A stretch of DNA of 64,000 nt from Luscinia megarhynchos. Taxonomy: Eukaryota; Chordata; Aves; Passeriformes; Turdidae. The notes beneath the pieces were generated by a model. It was not told the origin of the DNA and did no database searches. It saw only the letters and a list, made by a program, of their open reading frames with translations. The stretch is taken from assembly GCA_034336665.1 (NCBI GenBank), contig JAPFBE010000013.1:19199056-19263055 (forward strand). The letters run 5' to 3'. Shown here piece after piece: positions 1 through 12,500 of this stretch (its first letter is position 1; each line of letters opens with the position of its first letter). A program made the position numbers and the translations under genes.

Positions 1-19
1 GCCATTGGCACTGGGAGAA
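1..19 (+). CDS. 3' part of an internal coding exon of an unidentified gene
   Basis: The window opens inside an apparent coding exon. Read from base 1, the codons give A-I-G-T-G-R plus one spare base, followed by the donor-like sequence AA|GTAAGA at 20. The spare A plus the first two bases of the strong acceptor exon at 477 make an Asn codon, and the frame then continues to a stop at 529. This phase match across a 457-bp intron is the main support. The same frame also runs without splicing to a TAA at 76-78 (see separate entry), so the donor could be skipped. The donor lacks the usual G at -1. I do not recognise the protein family. The open frame and splice signals are seen; the gene model is inferred. 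Confidence 0.42.
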
Positions 20-78
20 GTAAGAAACCACAGATTGTTTTCTCATTGGATGAAGAGCTTGAAGCAACACAAAGTTAA
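20..78 (+). other. Alternative read-through C-terminus (intron-retention reading)
   Basis: If the donor at 20 is not used, frame 1 continues for 19 more codons and ends at TAA 76-78. The tail is highly charged and includes the short acidic string DEELE. It looks as protein-like as the spliced alternative. A first AATAAA-type hexamer lies at about 115 and another at about 198, so a short transcript ending here is possible. Only one of the two C-termini may be real. Transcript evidence would decide. Confidence 0.3.
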
Positions 79-476
79 TTGAAGAATTCCTTGAAAGTGA
101 AGTCAGCCTAAAATAAAAGCTTAGGGGTCTATAATTTACTAAATGTGAAAGCTTTGTGAGCAGTAGTGAACATAAAAGTTTGAAAAAAACATATTTTAAT
201 AAACATATCTGGCTTGTGTTACAGATTGTCCTGCTTTAATTATTCGTCCAAATAATGTAGATTTGCAGTATGATCTCTAATTAGGCACAGTTTGATTTAT
301 TGAGCTGGCCCCATATAAACTGTGATGTCATGCTGTACTGCTCAAAATTACAGCTCTGCTCTTGCAGTTTCAAGATGATTATTTTTAACTTTGGAATGCT
401 TCAGTTTTGTGCATCTTGGCTTTTAGCTTTGTGAGCTTAAGATGTGCTCTGCTCTTCTCCTCCTTCCTCCCCCCAG

Positions 477-529
477 ATCAAAGTCGATCTGTTGTAACCA
501 GAATGAAACTTACTGACGTGGACTTCTGA
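477..529 (+). CDS. Terminal coding exon of the same unidentified gene
   Basis: A long pyrimidine tract (about 444-474) ends in CCCCCCAG at 476, an excellent 3' splice site. The exon opens with AT, completing an Asn codon with the exon ending at 19, then encodes Q-S-R-S-V-V-T-R-M-K-L-T-D-V-D-F and stops at TGA 527-529. The other two frames stop within about 12 codons. The mix of basic and acidic residues and the clean stop suit a real C-terminus. I cannot name the protein. It could also be an alternative last exon. Confidence 0.48.
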
Positions 530-773
530 ACACTCAGCTTTAATTCTTGTTGGTAAATAAGAAGAAAGACAAGACTCTTCATGCTTGCTGTCAGGGGGGG
601 TGAGAAATAAGTAGAATAGATATTGAACTATGTTTTGCCAGGTGTCCAGATGCTGATGCCATTCCAGAGCAGGAATGCTTCATTTATGTCTCTGAAAGAT
701 CTTAGTTTTCTTTTGATTCTATAATTGAAGAAAATGAAAAAAGGGGGAAGGGACAGCAGGGAAAAAACCCAAC

Positions 774-799
774 CACACACACACACACAAAAAAAAAAA
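774..799 (+). repeat. (CA)n followed by poly(A) simple repeat
   Basis: About eight CA dinucleotides run directly into about eleven A residues. This is a compound microsatellite and should be length-polymorphic. It could be the remnant tail of a retroposed sequence, but no element body is recognisable upstream. Confidence 0.8.
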
Positions 800-1220
800 G
801 GAGAGAGGTGGGATCTGCACTGCCTGTTACTGCAGATAAAAATTATTTACTAGAAACAGGAACTCTCAGGCACATGAGTTTTTTCTCCTATATGCTGCAT
901 TTTCTGCTTGTTTCCTATTTGAATAGAAAAATTTGCTTTTCCTTAAAAGAAATTCTATTCCAAATGCAAAAGGAAGCTTTGCACAGGAGGATTTCTGCAT
1001 TTTCCTACAGAGCTGGGTCCCTTCCTGCCACCATTCCTGATCTGGACTTGTGGGCAAAGGGCCAAGAAAGCTGGATCTGAATATTATCTCTTCTGCCAAG
1101 CTCATTGAGCATGTTAAGAAGAGAACATAATTTCAGGGCCATGAGAGTCTTTCTGTGGAGGTGTCAAAACTACTTCAGGCAAGGCCCCCATAGCCTACAG
1201 CAAACTGGGGAGGGAAGAAG

Positions 1221-1226
1221 AATAAA
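1221..1226 (+). promoter_or_regulatory. Candidate poly(A) signal AATAAA
   Basis: The canonical hexamer AATAAA lies about 690 bp after the putative stop codon. A GT-rich stretch (about 1278-1294) sits some 50 bp downstream, slightly further than ideal. I noticed no canonical hexamer between the stop and this site. It is a plausible cleavage signal for the left-edge gene. Confidence 0.3.
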
Positions 1227-1249
1227 GGCATATCACAGCTATACTGGAG

Positions 1250-4200
1250 GCACCTAATTACCTAGTGATATCAAAAGGTGGGAATTGTGTTTGGAAGGCA
1301 GTAGCTGTGGCAAGGGAGGGCAGACTCCATTTTCTAACAAAGCAATTTCTGACTGGGAGGGGAAGGTGAAAATACCTTCCTGTGGATTTTAGTGGGAAGG
1401 TTCCATGGGCTGCCCTCGGTAGTGATTGCAGTGTTTCAGGCTCATATAGGATGAGAACAATGCATGTTGAGTCATTGCAAAGCTGTACTTCTCGTGAGGA
1501 GCCTTGATTATATAGCAGCTGACTCAGTTTCTATGCTATAAATTGATTACAGCTTAGAAGACTCATAAAAAGTCATGGGATTTCTTAGGGTTTTTTATAA
1601 GGATATTCTCAAATGAGTCATTTTTAATATAATCAGTTGTTGACTAATACATTGGTTTTAGATGTTTAACTGCTCATAGTTGTCCTATAACTATATTCAG
1701 TTTAGGTAATGAGGCTTGGAGACTTCAAGGAAGTGTTGCTTCAGGGGAAAAGGGGAAAGGAGTTCATATCCCTTTGATGCTTCAGTACCAGTGAATGTAA
1801 ATGGATGGAAAGTGTGTACAAGTTTGCTAATGAATTACATGTACAGTGGAAAAATCGGATGTCTGAGTTCATCTGCTCTTTGTTTTGACCTGGTTAAATT
1901 GCCCACTGAAACTAAATTTAACCATCTAGAATAAGGTGAAAGCATTAACTCTGAATATTTGGATCTGATTTGCTGCCCATTATGGGGGCCTGTAATGTCT
2001 TGATATCAGCCAACAGGTTGTGGTAGGTTTCAGATAGTTGTTGTAAGATGCTCATGTTTTGTCTTGTGTTAATATATGTTTGGGGTTTTTTTAATTATCA
2101 GTTACAAATCTGAATATAATCTCTTCTCCCGGATGGTAATTAGCATAGTTGAAATCAGTCTTGCCCAGAGATCTGAGTGAGGTGGCTGTCACACACTGTG
2201 TGTGTCTGGGCACATGCATGCGTGTGCACTGGTTTTGTCCTCACTTTCTTTAATGGATCTGGCAATATATTTGGTAGAGAAACAGTCAGATCTCGAGGAA
2301 CTTACTACTAACAGCCGTTTAATCCTTTTCTGTGTATTAAATGGCTGATGCAGTTTTAATTTTTTTTTGGCAGCTCTTCTCCTGACACTTACTTGCAGAA
2401 ACTACTCTTGGAACTTAGGGGAACAGCTTGTTTCTGAGAGTAATAATAGATTCTCCATCATTTCATCTTGTCATTAAAACTGGACATTTATCCACAAGCT
2501 GTCTCACAACTCTGTAGTTAAGGACTGAAAATACTCTGTGAGGGTCTTTAGCCTGCACTATATGCTGAAGTGATCCTTATGGCCAAAAAATAAAGGGGGT
2601 GATGATGACTGTCATGAGAAACGAACAGGGAAGTGGGACACGAACATGTCTGCTGTGATACTTCTGGAATTGCCAGGAGCTGACCAGATGGAAAGCTAAT
2701 GACACTTTGCAGTTACAATACTTCCAGTAGCTTCCCCTTCCTTTTGCTCTATAATGTAAAGCTGTTTCATGTTACATAAAAAACCAGTCTCTTTAAGTAC
2801 ACGTGCCTGAAATTATTTTCTTGATACTGATGCCAAAACCAGCTGGGATCACAGCGTACAAAAGTACTTGAACAGAGACATAGAGGTGATCAAATCAAGG
2901 AGTCTCATGATTGTGGTGTCTTGTGAATGACATAGGGAGGAGCACATCTGGCAACTGCATAGTTTAAACAAGTCCTTGGGCATTGATTAATGGTGTGCTG
3001 GTCACTTACAAGAATTTACCACATCTCTTGCAACATTCTGCCTTCTCATACCCACTTTCTCAGCTGCAATTGTTCTCTGGCTTATTTTGGTCAGAACAAG
3101 CAAAAAAAGTTGAGGAAGCTCATCTGTGCTAATCTGTTTTGGGTGGAAATGACTAGAGAATGATCATGCAAGCAACTAGGTGAGTTTGAGGAATGTTGAC
3201 CTTTGGCTGTGTGTAGGAAAAGGGAGACATATCCTCTGAGGAGAGGTGACTCCTGGCAGAGGATGCATGCTCACAAGCAGTGATGTCTCTGCTCTGTACC
3301 TGGGGCTGCAAAGGCAGGTGCACACAGATTATCACCTGACTGCTGTGTCGTGCGTTGCTACCTTGAGCTGCTTAGCAGAGAAGCTGTGATGCCAGGGGTC
3401 AGAATGTGGCTCTAGGAAAGCTAAGCAGCCTTTGTGGCTGAACAGTTAAAGGCAAACTGCTGCACCTCTTGGCAGAGATATAGCACAGCTCTGCTTTTGG
3501 TGTTTTTGTAAGACTGCTTCTGACAGGCATAATGGAAGGCGTGCTTTTCCTCAAATGCAGCTTTTGCCCAAATAAAGCTTTGGCTCAGTATTGATTATAT
3601 CTGGATTTCAGGAGGCAGTGCTAAGATGATTCACGTTCATTAAGTAAACTTTCAGCACCATCTTGGGAGGCGGGTTTAGAGAGGAAGAAATGGAGATGAG
3701 TAACACAAAGGTGCAAAGGGAATCTGCTTCAGAGCTGAAATTAAACTAGGCATTGTGCCTCTGGAAATTCCTACACTACTTGAGTTTCATGTCAACACTG
3801 TCCCATTACAGTAATTTAGAGTAATTTATAAATCTGTATCTGTGGTGGATAAGATTTGCATAAACCACATCCATTAACAATAAAAGGACAGCTGTTAAGA
3901 AACTAAGTAATAAAAAGATCATACCATCAGTCACATGGATAGATGGCTAAGAACAGATATCACTTCTGTATATCTGGCTTCTCCTGAGCATTGAGAAGCA
4001 AATGTATTGTCAGACCATTGGCCACCTACTCCTGTATGTCATCTATAACAGCCAGAGAAAGATTACAAGAATGGGACAAGTCCACAGTCATGCCTCTTTT
4101 TTTTGTCACGTCTTGCTGGTTTTGACAAATCTGCTCAAATTCTATTCTGAAAACTATTTTCAGCTTTGAATTTTGAAAATGGTGCCTTGTTGTGGTAACA

Positions 4201-5480
4201 CATCCTTAGTAATCTGGCTTTACTTACGACCTGTATGATTAAGCACACCTGAGCCTCCCTCAAACACATTTTGTAATCACCATCTGCTAATAGTGTTGTG
4301 ATATATACTTGCATTTGTGAAGTTTCTTTTAAAGCAGGATAAACTCATGTGTCCACCATAGCCTAGAAGACTTGAGAAATGTGATGATTCTAGTTACACT
4401 GTTCATTCTTTCATTCATTTTATAGAAGAATTACTGGTTATGGAAACTGACAAAAGACCCTTTCCTGTAGGAATTTGAAGGCAGATAAGAAAGGCCCATA
4501 TTATAAAATGTGGAAGAAGCTGCTGTGTTTTGTGTTTTCTTCCCAGAGCTCTGTAGTTTCCTCCTTGCATGGGTAGGCTGATCATTTATATTAGCATCAG
4601 GACATGCTTGCACTAAGTGGCTTTTGCATTGTCATAGGCCATCCAGTCTACTTAGTATCTTTGAGAAAAGTCTTTTATGGCTTTGTTTTTAGTTCTTGTG
4701 TGAACATTGTTCTTTTAAAACAAAAGCATCATAAAATTCTTTTACTTAAAGTTACAAAAGTGGGTAAGTAATTTACATTTTTTTCTAAGATTTTAAAAGC
4801 AAAGTTATGATTTTTTTTTAGTAGTTACATTGGATTCTGTATGGCTGTAAGGAACAAGGGAAATCAGGAAAACAAATTTCCCCTGGTTTTCATTGCAGGC
4901 ACATGGGTCAGAGACCCAGCATGTTGTTCTCGGAAGAAGCCGTTTCATTTTTCTTATTGTGGACATGCAGTACTAAAGCATGCTGGTTTATGACTGAGCA
5001 GTGCTAAAATGCTGTTTATTATCAGTCTATTCACATCTGAATCATGTTATTCAATCCAGATTTTCTTTGAAACCACTGTCAGATGTGCAGTATGGATGAA
5101 TGCTTGCAGAAACCAATGAGTTTGGCACTTTGATGCTTTTAATTATTGAGGTGAATCATTAATTTCACACGTGGAGAGATTATTTCATGTTATTTATTTA
5201 GATTTACATGCTGAATGAAAGATATAGCTGATTTTTTAATAAAAAAATAATTATGGAGAAAAAATAGTAGGCTTTTGCTTTGCTTATGCTATGCATTTGG
5301 AAACAAGGTAGAGTTGGTTTTATGCATCCCTTTGTAATCATGAATGTATTTGTTTGCTTGAGCAAGTATTTCACTAGGAATCAGTGGCATATCATTTTGT
5401 TGTTCTTTCATCCAAATTTTATCAAGGAGGAGTAGAATAAGAAGCTTTCTGGGTTACTTTCAAGTAACGATCCCCTCTCT
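1250..5480. other. Non-coding stretch, no gene seen
   Basis: Stops are frequent in all frames, and no open frame here resembles a protein family. The one structural item is an alternating purine-pyrimidine tract at 2211-2229. A donor-like GTAAGT near 4764 follows a T-rich acceptor near 4690, but the 70-odd bp between them have no convincing coding character. Otherwise I see nothing to annotate. Confidence 0.6.
2211..2229. repeat. Alternating pyrimidine-purine tract (Z-DNA-prone)
   Basis: Nineteen bases strictly alternate pyrimidine and purine (CACATGCATGCGTGTGCAC), mostly CA/TG steps with one CG. The arms are also nearly self-complementary. A TGTGTGTGT run lies just upstream at about 2198-2206. 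Such tracts can adopt Z-form DNA under negative supercoiling. No function is shown. Confidence 0.6.
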
Positions 5481-5482
5481 TC

Positions 5483-5556
5483 CTGCAAATAAACATATCC
5501 TGGTTTCTCATCTGCAAATAAACATTAAGTTATCTTCATTTCTCATGTGCAAATAA
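5483..5556 (+). repeat. Degenerate three-copy repeat containing AATAAA
   Basis: The core TGCAAATAAA starts at about 5483, 5512 and 5547. Each later copy is preceded by TTTCTCAT or TCTCAT, so units of about 29 and 35 bp are repeated with drift. Each unit carries AATAAA, giving a cluster of three poly(A) hexamers within 75 bp. Confidence 0.6.
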
Positions 5557-5559
5557 AAG

Positions 5560-8500
5560 GCAAGAGCTTCTCATTCCATCTGTGAAATCAATGGTTAGTA
5601 TGTGCTTTGTTGCATCCTGACCCAACACACATCATTTTTATTTTCCTTTTATCACTTAATTTATAAAGGTAACTGAAACTGCAGAAAATACCTTGGCATC
5701 TAGAAATTTAACGTTTAGCTATAGGAATGAAATCTGGTACTAGATACTGCTTCTTTCCAAAAGCCTGCAGTTTGCAAAAGTATTTCAGCAGCCTTTATTT
5801 GATCCTGTATGGATGAGCTTCTGATTTATTTTTCTTGTTTATAGACATAGTATTTATCAAGTATAAGTAATGAAAGATCAGAGCTACACCAGAAGCAGGA
5901 GTTTCATTTCTGTTTGGAACATGTGCCTAGTCATGATTGTGAAGGTTCTTTTTTCTGCTCTTCTGGGTTTTTTTAAACACACATGGCTAGGACATCTCAT
6001 ATGCTGTAATATTTTCCATTTGCAGAGCCCTCTGTTTGATGATTGCAAGCTGCTCTGTAAACATTTTTTTGGTCTGACAGTCATTATTCAGAGTCTGGAG
6101 CCCTCTCCATTTTTGGTGGGAATACGGCTAAGTGATTTGTTCAGGGTCATGTAGGGTATCAGCTAGAGCATCGTGGCTACATGGATTTGTACTATTTTAG
6201 CTTTTATGATATCTTTATTGTATTTTTCTCTACATTACATGGTATAGTGCAATATACATGGAAAATAATTAGAAAAATGTTTTGAGCTGAAAAGACAATG
6301 TTTGGAGAATAACTTGAGAGAGTTTGAAATAAGTAATCATTAGTTACCTACACATTTTAAAAATGATGAGCATTGAGAATAAAAGATAAACTGGACTACT
6401 TATGAAGATGCTTCCTTTTGGATTGTTTTAGATCATACACAGATGCTATATATTACTTACGTGTAAACTTGAGCTTTTAAAATTCCAGAATAGAAAATGT
6501 TAAGATAAGACATTTTAATTTGTTTGGTCTTTGTGTTTGGTGGTTTGGGGTTTTTTTTTTTGTACATTGGGATTTTTGTTAGTTTTGGGTTTTTTTGTGT
6601 TCCTTCCTCTTCCCTATTGGATACAATTGCAATACTTCCACTGCTGCTAACTGCAAGCAAATCTTGCATACCACAAAGGTGATCAGCAGAGGGGATTTTC
6701 AGTAGCTGAACACAGGAAATAATTTCAGTTCTAGGTATTTAAGGAAGGTCTTGCAGAAGTATTTTGGTGTCCCTAATAAAGAGGAGCATTTAATAATGAT
6801 GGGTTTTTTTCCGTCCCTTTTTCCTCTTTAATTCTGGTAGTTTCTGTGGACCATTATTTCTGTTGCTGTTTCAACACTTGTGTTTATGAAAAGATATCAT
6901 CACTTCCAATAATACTTCTGTATAGATGGTGGTATTCCCTATATATTAAATAACTTGAGAATTTCAGGAAATTCAATCATGTAATCACCGGGAGTTTTCA
7001 CATTGCTTTTTGTGGGTAGCATAACTGCTTAAAAAGGAGCTCCTCAAGGGTGTTGAGAAATTTTACAAAGATGAGTTAAGTGAAACATTAGTTCAGTTAC
7101 CACTGGTATTCAATAAGGAAGAGAGCAGATGTGATAGTGGTTTGGGAGGCAGCTGAGGTAACATCTAGGAACATCTGGTGGATGTTTCCCTAGCAGCTGA
7201 AGGAACTACACAGATGCTAAATATTTTTCCCCATGTTCTGCTCAACTATTCTTATAATGTTTGTATGTTTGTGACTAGAAAGACACCCATCTCCCCCAGT
7301 ATTGACTTGTATTTGCATCAGTGAAAGTTTGCCTGTGAAGCTGAAAAGAATGATATGGAGAACTTGAAAATGCTTTATTTAAAATTGCTTCAATGTAATA
7401 GGAAAGTTTTTGGCCATTTCTCTCCTGCACCCACCAGTCACTGTATGTAAGGGAGTCTGTACTAGCTTGTATTAAAACTCTGTATTTCACCCTAGGCCAC
7501 AGGCCTTGTTTTACTAATCTACAGCCATCTCTGAGCCATTAATGTATGTAGAAACAGTTTCAACTTGGCTGTTACCTGTTCTCAGAAACTGAGTTGTTTT
7601 TAATTGATGTTTTCTACATGAAAATCTGAAGTTGGTTTGTTTTGTTTTTTCAGTGCTTTTTTTGCAAATAATGAGTTTTACCAGCTGTTCTGTTGATTGC
7701 TGAGACTGAAAAGGGAGAAACCAAATAATTTTACTATCTTCTTTTGAGAACTCAACCTCATTAAAGTTATGATAAGAGCTAGGAATGTTGCAAAACATAG
7801 AAATTTTTTCAGTAGCATTTTATCCCCAGTGTTTTCTGAAACCTTATCATTCAGCCATCGCACTTGTACAAGTCACATTAACTCATTCCCTCAAATCAGC
7901 AGACAGAGAACAGATGTTCTGTGAGTTTCAAAGAAGCTGCAAACCCAACAGCACAATCACATGTCCCAGCCTACCTAGGCAGAGCTAATTTACTGTTGGG
8001 TGCACAGTTTCCATTCAGAGTGCCATGTTGATGGGCAAGAGCACTGACTGTCTTCAAACCTTCAAATTTGCTGTGATATTTCTGGCTTAAATTGGCCATT
8101 TAAGTTGTTCAGTGTCTAATGAAACCTGTGAAGAGGCTGCTGTGGGCTGCTTTGTGATTAGAGAAGCTAGTAGAGCTCATTCCCGAATATCTGGTCCCTT
8201 TTGCTCAGTCTGAATGAAAACTGGTTGGTGGAGCAAGCTAAACATGGGTGGGATGGAGTGTGATGCCCTCTGGCATGACCGTGAAGAATTACCAGAGACT
8301 GTAACAGTGTTGTCATCTGAGAAATCTTGTTTAGAGTTTTTCCAAGAATGCATAATTTGGAGCTCATGTTATCATGTCCCACTTGACAACTGATAGGGAT
8401 GTAAATTTATTTTCAGTAGGTTTGGCCTTCATAAGCCATGAATGTGCCACTTCATAGACTTAGCTTACCATGATGATTTACAATTGACTCCTTGCAAATG

Positions 8501-9470
8501 CTGGCTCCATGCTCCAGCAGGTGCTTATGGCTGTTTCTGAGTGCTGTGGAGTTTTCCTCCCGGTTGAATCCAGGTTGAGTGGAAGGAGAAGATTCTCTTC
8601 CATTTGTTAAATGATATTTTAGATAAATCGGAGCAGTTCTCGGATGTGTTCATTTTTATTCTTGCTATAAAGACCCATCTAATTCTTCTTGTGGGACTAA
8701 GGCAATTTAAAATGCTGAGTTCTTTGTTTATACGTTTTGGACTTAGCATAGCTGAGGACTTTGAGCTACTATGTACTACTTCCATTGCCCCCAAGTGGAA
8801 GGAGAGTGGGGAAGAAAAGCCCTTACTCTTGCTGGTTGCAATCTGAAGAGTGTTATGCTATCCTCTGCAATAATTATGTCTCATGAATGTGTTCTTTGGT
8901 GCTTTTGTTTTCTTCTGGCTTACATTTTTCTACTTTGTGTTTTCTGATTACTAATTGCAGTATGCTTTAGAAACTGTAATATGGGGAGTTGCTAATTAAT
9001 AGGAAAAAACTAAGCTTTGATATATTTTGGTGAGTTTCACTTGCCAGCAACTTTAACCACATAACTAATTTTGAGGAGAGGGAAGGAGGGAAGCAACCCC
9101 CTCCCTCATGAATTCTTAATTACTATAAATGAGTTGCTGTATTATTGGGAATGTAACCTAATGGCCACACAGTTAAATATTTACTTGTGAGTTTAGTACA
9201 TTTTGCTTTCTTTTCGAGCTGCAGATTTCCACATTGCATCCTTTATTCAACTGTTTGGTCTTCCTAAACTCATAATCTCTCAGTCTGTGATGTTAAAGAA
9301 ACCAGAGTGTGAGGTCAAGATTTCCATTACATAGCCAGAGAGGAATTTCAAGGAACAATGCCAAAATCACTTAAAAAAATAAATTTACAGGAAAGATGAC
9401 TCATCAATCAACAATTGCTGTTCTAGAAAAAAAAAACTAGTTATATATGTTTTGGATACAGAGATGGACA
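5560..9470. other. Non-coding stretch, no gene seen
   Basis: Only short, chance-length open frames are present. A G/T-rich tract occupies about 6519-6602. A region of long T runs around 7600-7680 resembles intronic DNA. No splice-bounded frame or RNA gene was found. Confidence 0.6.
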
Positions 9471-9474
9471 AAAT

Positions 9475-9506
9475 TCACCCTGACAGGCAGGGTTAGATCA
9501 GGGTGA
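9475..9506. other. Short hairpin-forming inverted repeat
   Basis: TCACCCTGA at 9475-9483 is perfectly complementary to TCAGGGTGA at 9498-9506, leaving a 14-nt loop. Weak A/T pairing extends the stem outward by a few bases. Such a 9-bp match can arise by chance in 64 kb, so confidence that it has a role is low. Confidence 0.4.
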
Positions 9507-9509
9507 TTT

Positions 9510-12500
9510 GTTTGTTTCCAGACATTTTTACCTTGACCTATGCTTTTTTTTCACCCTAAAGGAGGACCTTAAGTAGAATACAGCTTCACATTGCCAGAAT
9601 CATTGCCTCTCAGAACTACAACAATCTAGCAAAAAGAAAAAGATTTTCTGGTTTCTTGTTGCTTGCACTAATTAGCTAAGCAGCCAAAGGACAAGAGGAA
9701 TAGTCTCCTCCTGTGCTCAACTGCTCTTGAATCTTGACATCAGGGCACCTAGAGATCAAAATACAACCTCTTATACTTAATGAAGGTGACAGACTAATGC
9801 TTCAGTATGCACTAATATGAGTGTGAAAAAGATGTAATAAAAAGCAGCTTTCCTTCTTCTAAAATGCTGAATAAATAGCACACAAGAGTGGAAACCCTTG
9901 TGAGAGGAAATCTGTTGAGCTATGGCAGCATCTCTGGGGGAGTGTGGCTGGCCTGCTGCTTGTGGCCTTTTGTGTTACACCAGCCCTTCAGTGGGAAAGG
10001 CTCTGGTGTTTCTGGTCTTCCTTGTCCCTTGAGCCACAGGATCTTTTTACTGGGTTAACTTTACGTGTGAACAAACGAGTGAGTGCTGCGCCTTTGAGGA
10101 GATGCCACTGGAGAGGAATCTGCCGCATCCCGTGGTTCTTTCTGCAACCGTGTTGGCTTTCTGGTCTGAGCAGGAAGAGGGAAGGAAGTGGTGTAGCCAC
10201 TCACTGTCCCTCTCTCAGAGGGTAGACTGGGTAGTTTGCACGGCTGGATGTTTCTCCCTGACAGGAGATGTAATGATTCTGTAAAGCTTTCCTGCTCATG
10301 AGACACTTCATCAGGGTAAAATACCAACTGAAGGTGTGACTTCTGACTTCACTGCTTTTTGGCCTTAGAAAACATTTAGTCAATACTGTAGCTATTTGTA
10401 AGATGAAAGCACACTCTTGTACCCTGCATCATACATGTTGTTTTTGCAGATTTTCCTTTGCAGTCACATTATTTCCTGGAATAATAGTGTGGCAACCTTG
10501 AAAGTACTAGCTTTTTGAAAAGGTATGTGATCTGCAAGCACACCCTGTCTGCTATACATGTTTTACTACATTGATGTTTGATGCTCCCCTATATTAGTGT
10601 TCTGAAGATGTTAGCATATTTAGAGCTGATTTCACTTACTGAAGCAGATAATGTTTACAAGAGTTCAGACTGCCTGTTACTTCTGGAGCTTAAACCTGTC
10701 AGACCAAGGGGAAATCAGTCTCAATACTGATGGGTAGGGTGTTACAGATAAACGATTGAGCTTCTCACATTCAGTACATTTGAAAATACTTGTGAGAAAC
10801 AGCTGAAGCTCTTCTGGGTAGACGATGTGTCATTGACCTGTTCTCTGTTTCTCCCCACTAATGTCGGATGTGTTTACAGCATGGCAATGTAGGGTTCAGT
10901 GCATGTTAGCAAACAGCTTGGTGTGGTTAAGATGATTGGAGACAACAGTGATGTGGCTGCCGAGTCCTTTTGAGGGTTAAATGGGAGTGCTGCAGAGGTT
11001 GATGCATTCCTTCACCCCAATCTCTTTTTCCTTAGGTTTCCTTCACAGTTTGGATTTCTGAATATTTGTTTTTAATGTGTTAGTGCAGAGAATTGGATCA
11101 TGGCTGACATCTTTGAGTGATGGCTTTAATACTTGTGGCTTTCAGAACACAGTATGAGAGCCATCTCTTGGCCTAGCCTCACCCTCAAGGGTGGTAAGTA
11201 AATGCACCAAAAGAGTTTCTCCCAGTCTTCCTCAAGAAATATTCCCTTTTATCCCTAGAGGCTGGAGAGCCTAGCAACTATCTCTGTGTTTTATTTTCCT
11301 TAAGATGCTGTGATACCATGGTGATGAGTTATTAATAAACCTCCAGGCAGATGGAGAGAGCTTTTAACTGAGAATAACCATATATGAACAAATGTCATGG
11401 TTTGGTCTGTTGGGCAGAGCAGCTGAGCATTTAGCACAAAAATACAACAATCTGCAAATAAATCAGAGCAGTCTTTTTGCTTAAATGTCGAAATTATGCC
11501 ATGTTTATGGAAGAGCAAAGGATTGTAAAGCACTGCCTGCATTATTTTAAATAAATGAACATAATGAATTAGAGCTGTGATTTTTTTCAGATTTGTTGCA
11601 TTTCTGAGCATATTATGAGCTATTATAAGTGCAGTAACAATTTCCTATGCAGCACAGTGCTCTGCTTCAATGGCACTGACTCAAAATTCTGTAAGTCTTT
11701 ATACTAATGTGCAGTAATCTCTATAACAGTGACACTAATCCCCTCTTCTAATATGGAACTTGAGTTTAAAAAATCTGTGAAATAAAAGCTTTAAAGCAGC
11801 TTTTGGGAATTAGTAATTTTATAAACCCTCGATCTGTCATCCGTACCAATAGAAATGTCTTTATAATAACAGAGCAACAAGGTATCACATTAGGAAAAAC
11901 AGTGAAGCCTTGAGGATTTTGCTTTTTTTCCTTTGTTAATGTGTGAATGGCATTAATTGCATAACAGGAGCAGCAAGAGATTGGTTACAAGTGGTGTGAA
12001 ATTGTTATATTGCCCTACCCAAATGATGCATCCTTAATCTCTTGTGCAATTTTACTGTTCTGCAGTCAGCCTACCTTGTGCTTCAGCTGTTGCTAAAGGT
12101 TTGAGGTAACAGTGTCTTACATGGCAACATTGTTGGCTTCCTGAATTCTCGCTTACTAGCTGCTCAGATGCTGATGAGGGAAAAAACAGCCATCTCCACC
12201 AATGGGGAAGGCTGGACAGGACATTTATTTTTAATATTTCACTTAACAATTTCAGATGATTGTATTTATTGAGAGAATAGACCCTTAAAATTCTCCAACT
12301 GCCTTGACTTGTGAAAAAGGTTTGTTTCTTGTTTTGTGGCCTTGAGCAGGAGTTGAACTGTAGCTGTGAAACCCCCAAGTAAACAGGTAAGATAAACCAT
12401 TACGTGATGTCTATAACTCCCAGTGACTTAGATAATGCTGTGTCCCCTTACACTTTACATGCATTGTGACAGACACTGTCTGTGGCCAATATCCTATTTC

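Larger units (their letters stand above)
530..1245 (+). other. Probable 3' UTR of the left-edge gene
   Basis: This runs from the stop codon at 529 to just past the first canonical poly(A) hexamer. It holds no credible open frame. It contains a G7 run near 594-600 and the CA/A simple repeat at 774-799. The extent is inferred from the position of the poly(A) signal only. Confidence 0.35.

Noticed and set aside
3854..3861. Octamer motif ATTTGCAT (also near 7312, 14447 and 56138)
   Set aside because: About two copies are expected by chance over both strands in 64 kb, somewhat more in AT-rich DNA. There is no clustering or promoter context.
4690..4763. Possible exon between TTTTTAG and GTAAGT
   Set aside because: The one open frame is Lys/Leu/Val-rich with no protein-like pattern, and the acceptor is poor. 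Typical pseudo-exon.
11395..11450. TGTCATGGTTT start resembling some bird LTR ends
   Set aside because: The similarity ends after about 12 bases, and no matching partner or LTR end was found.
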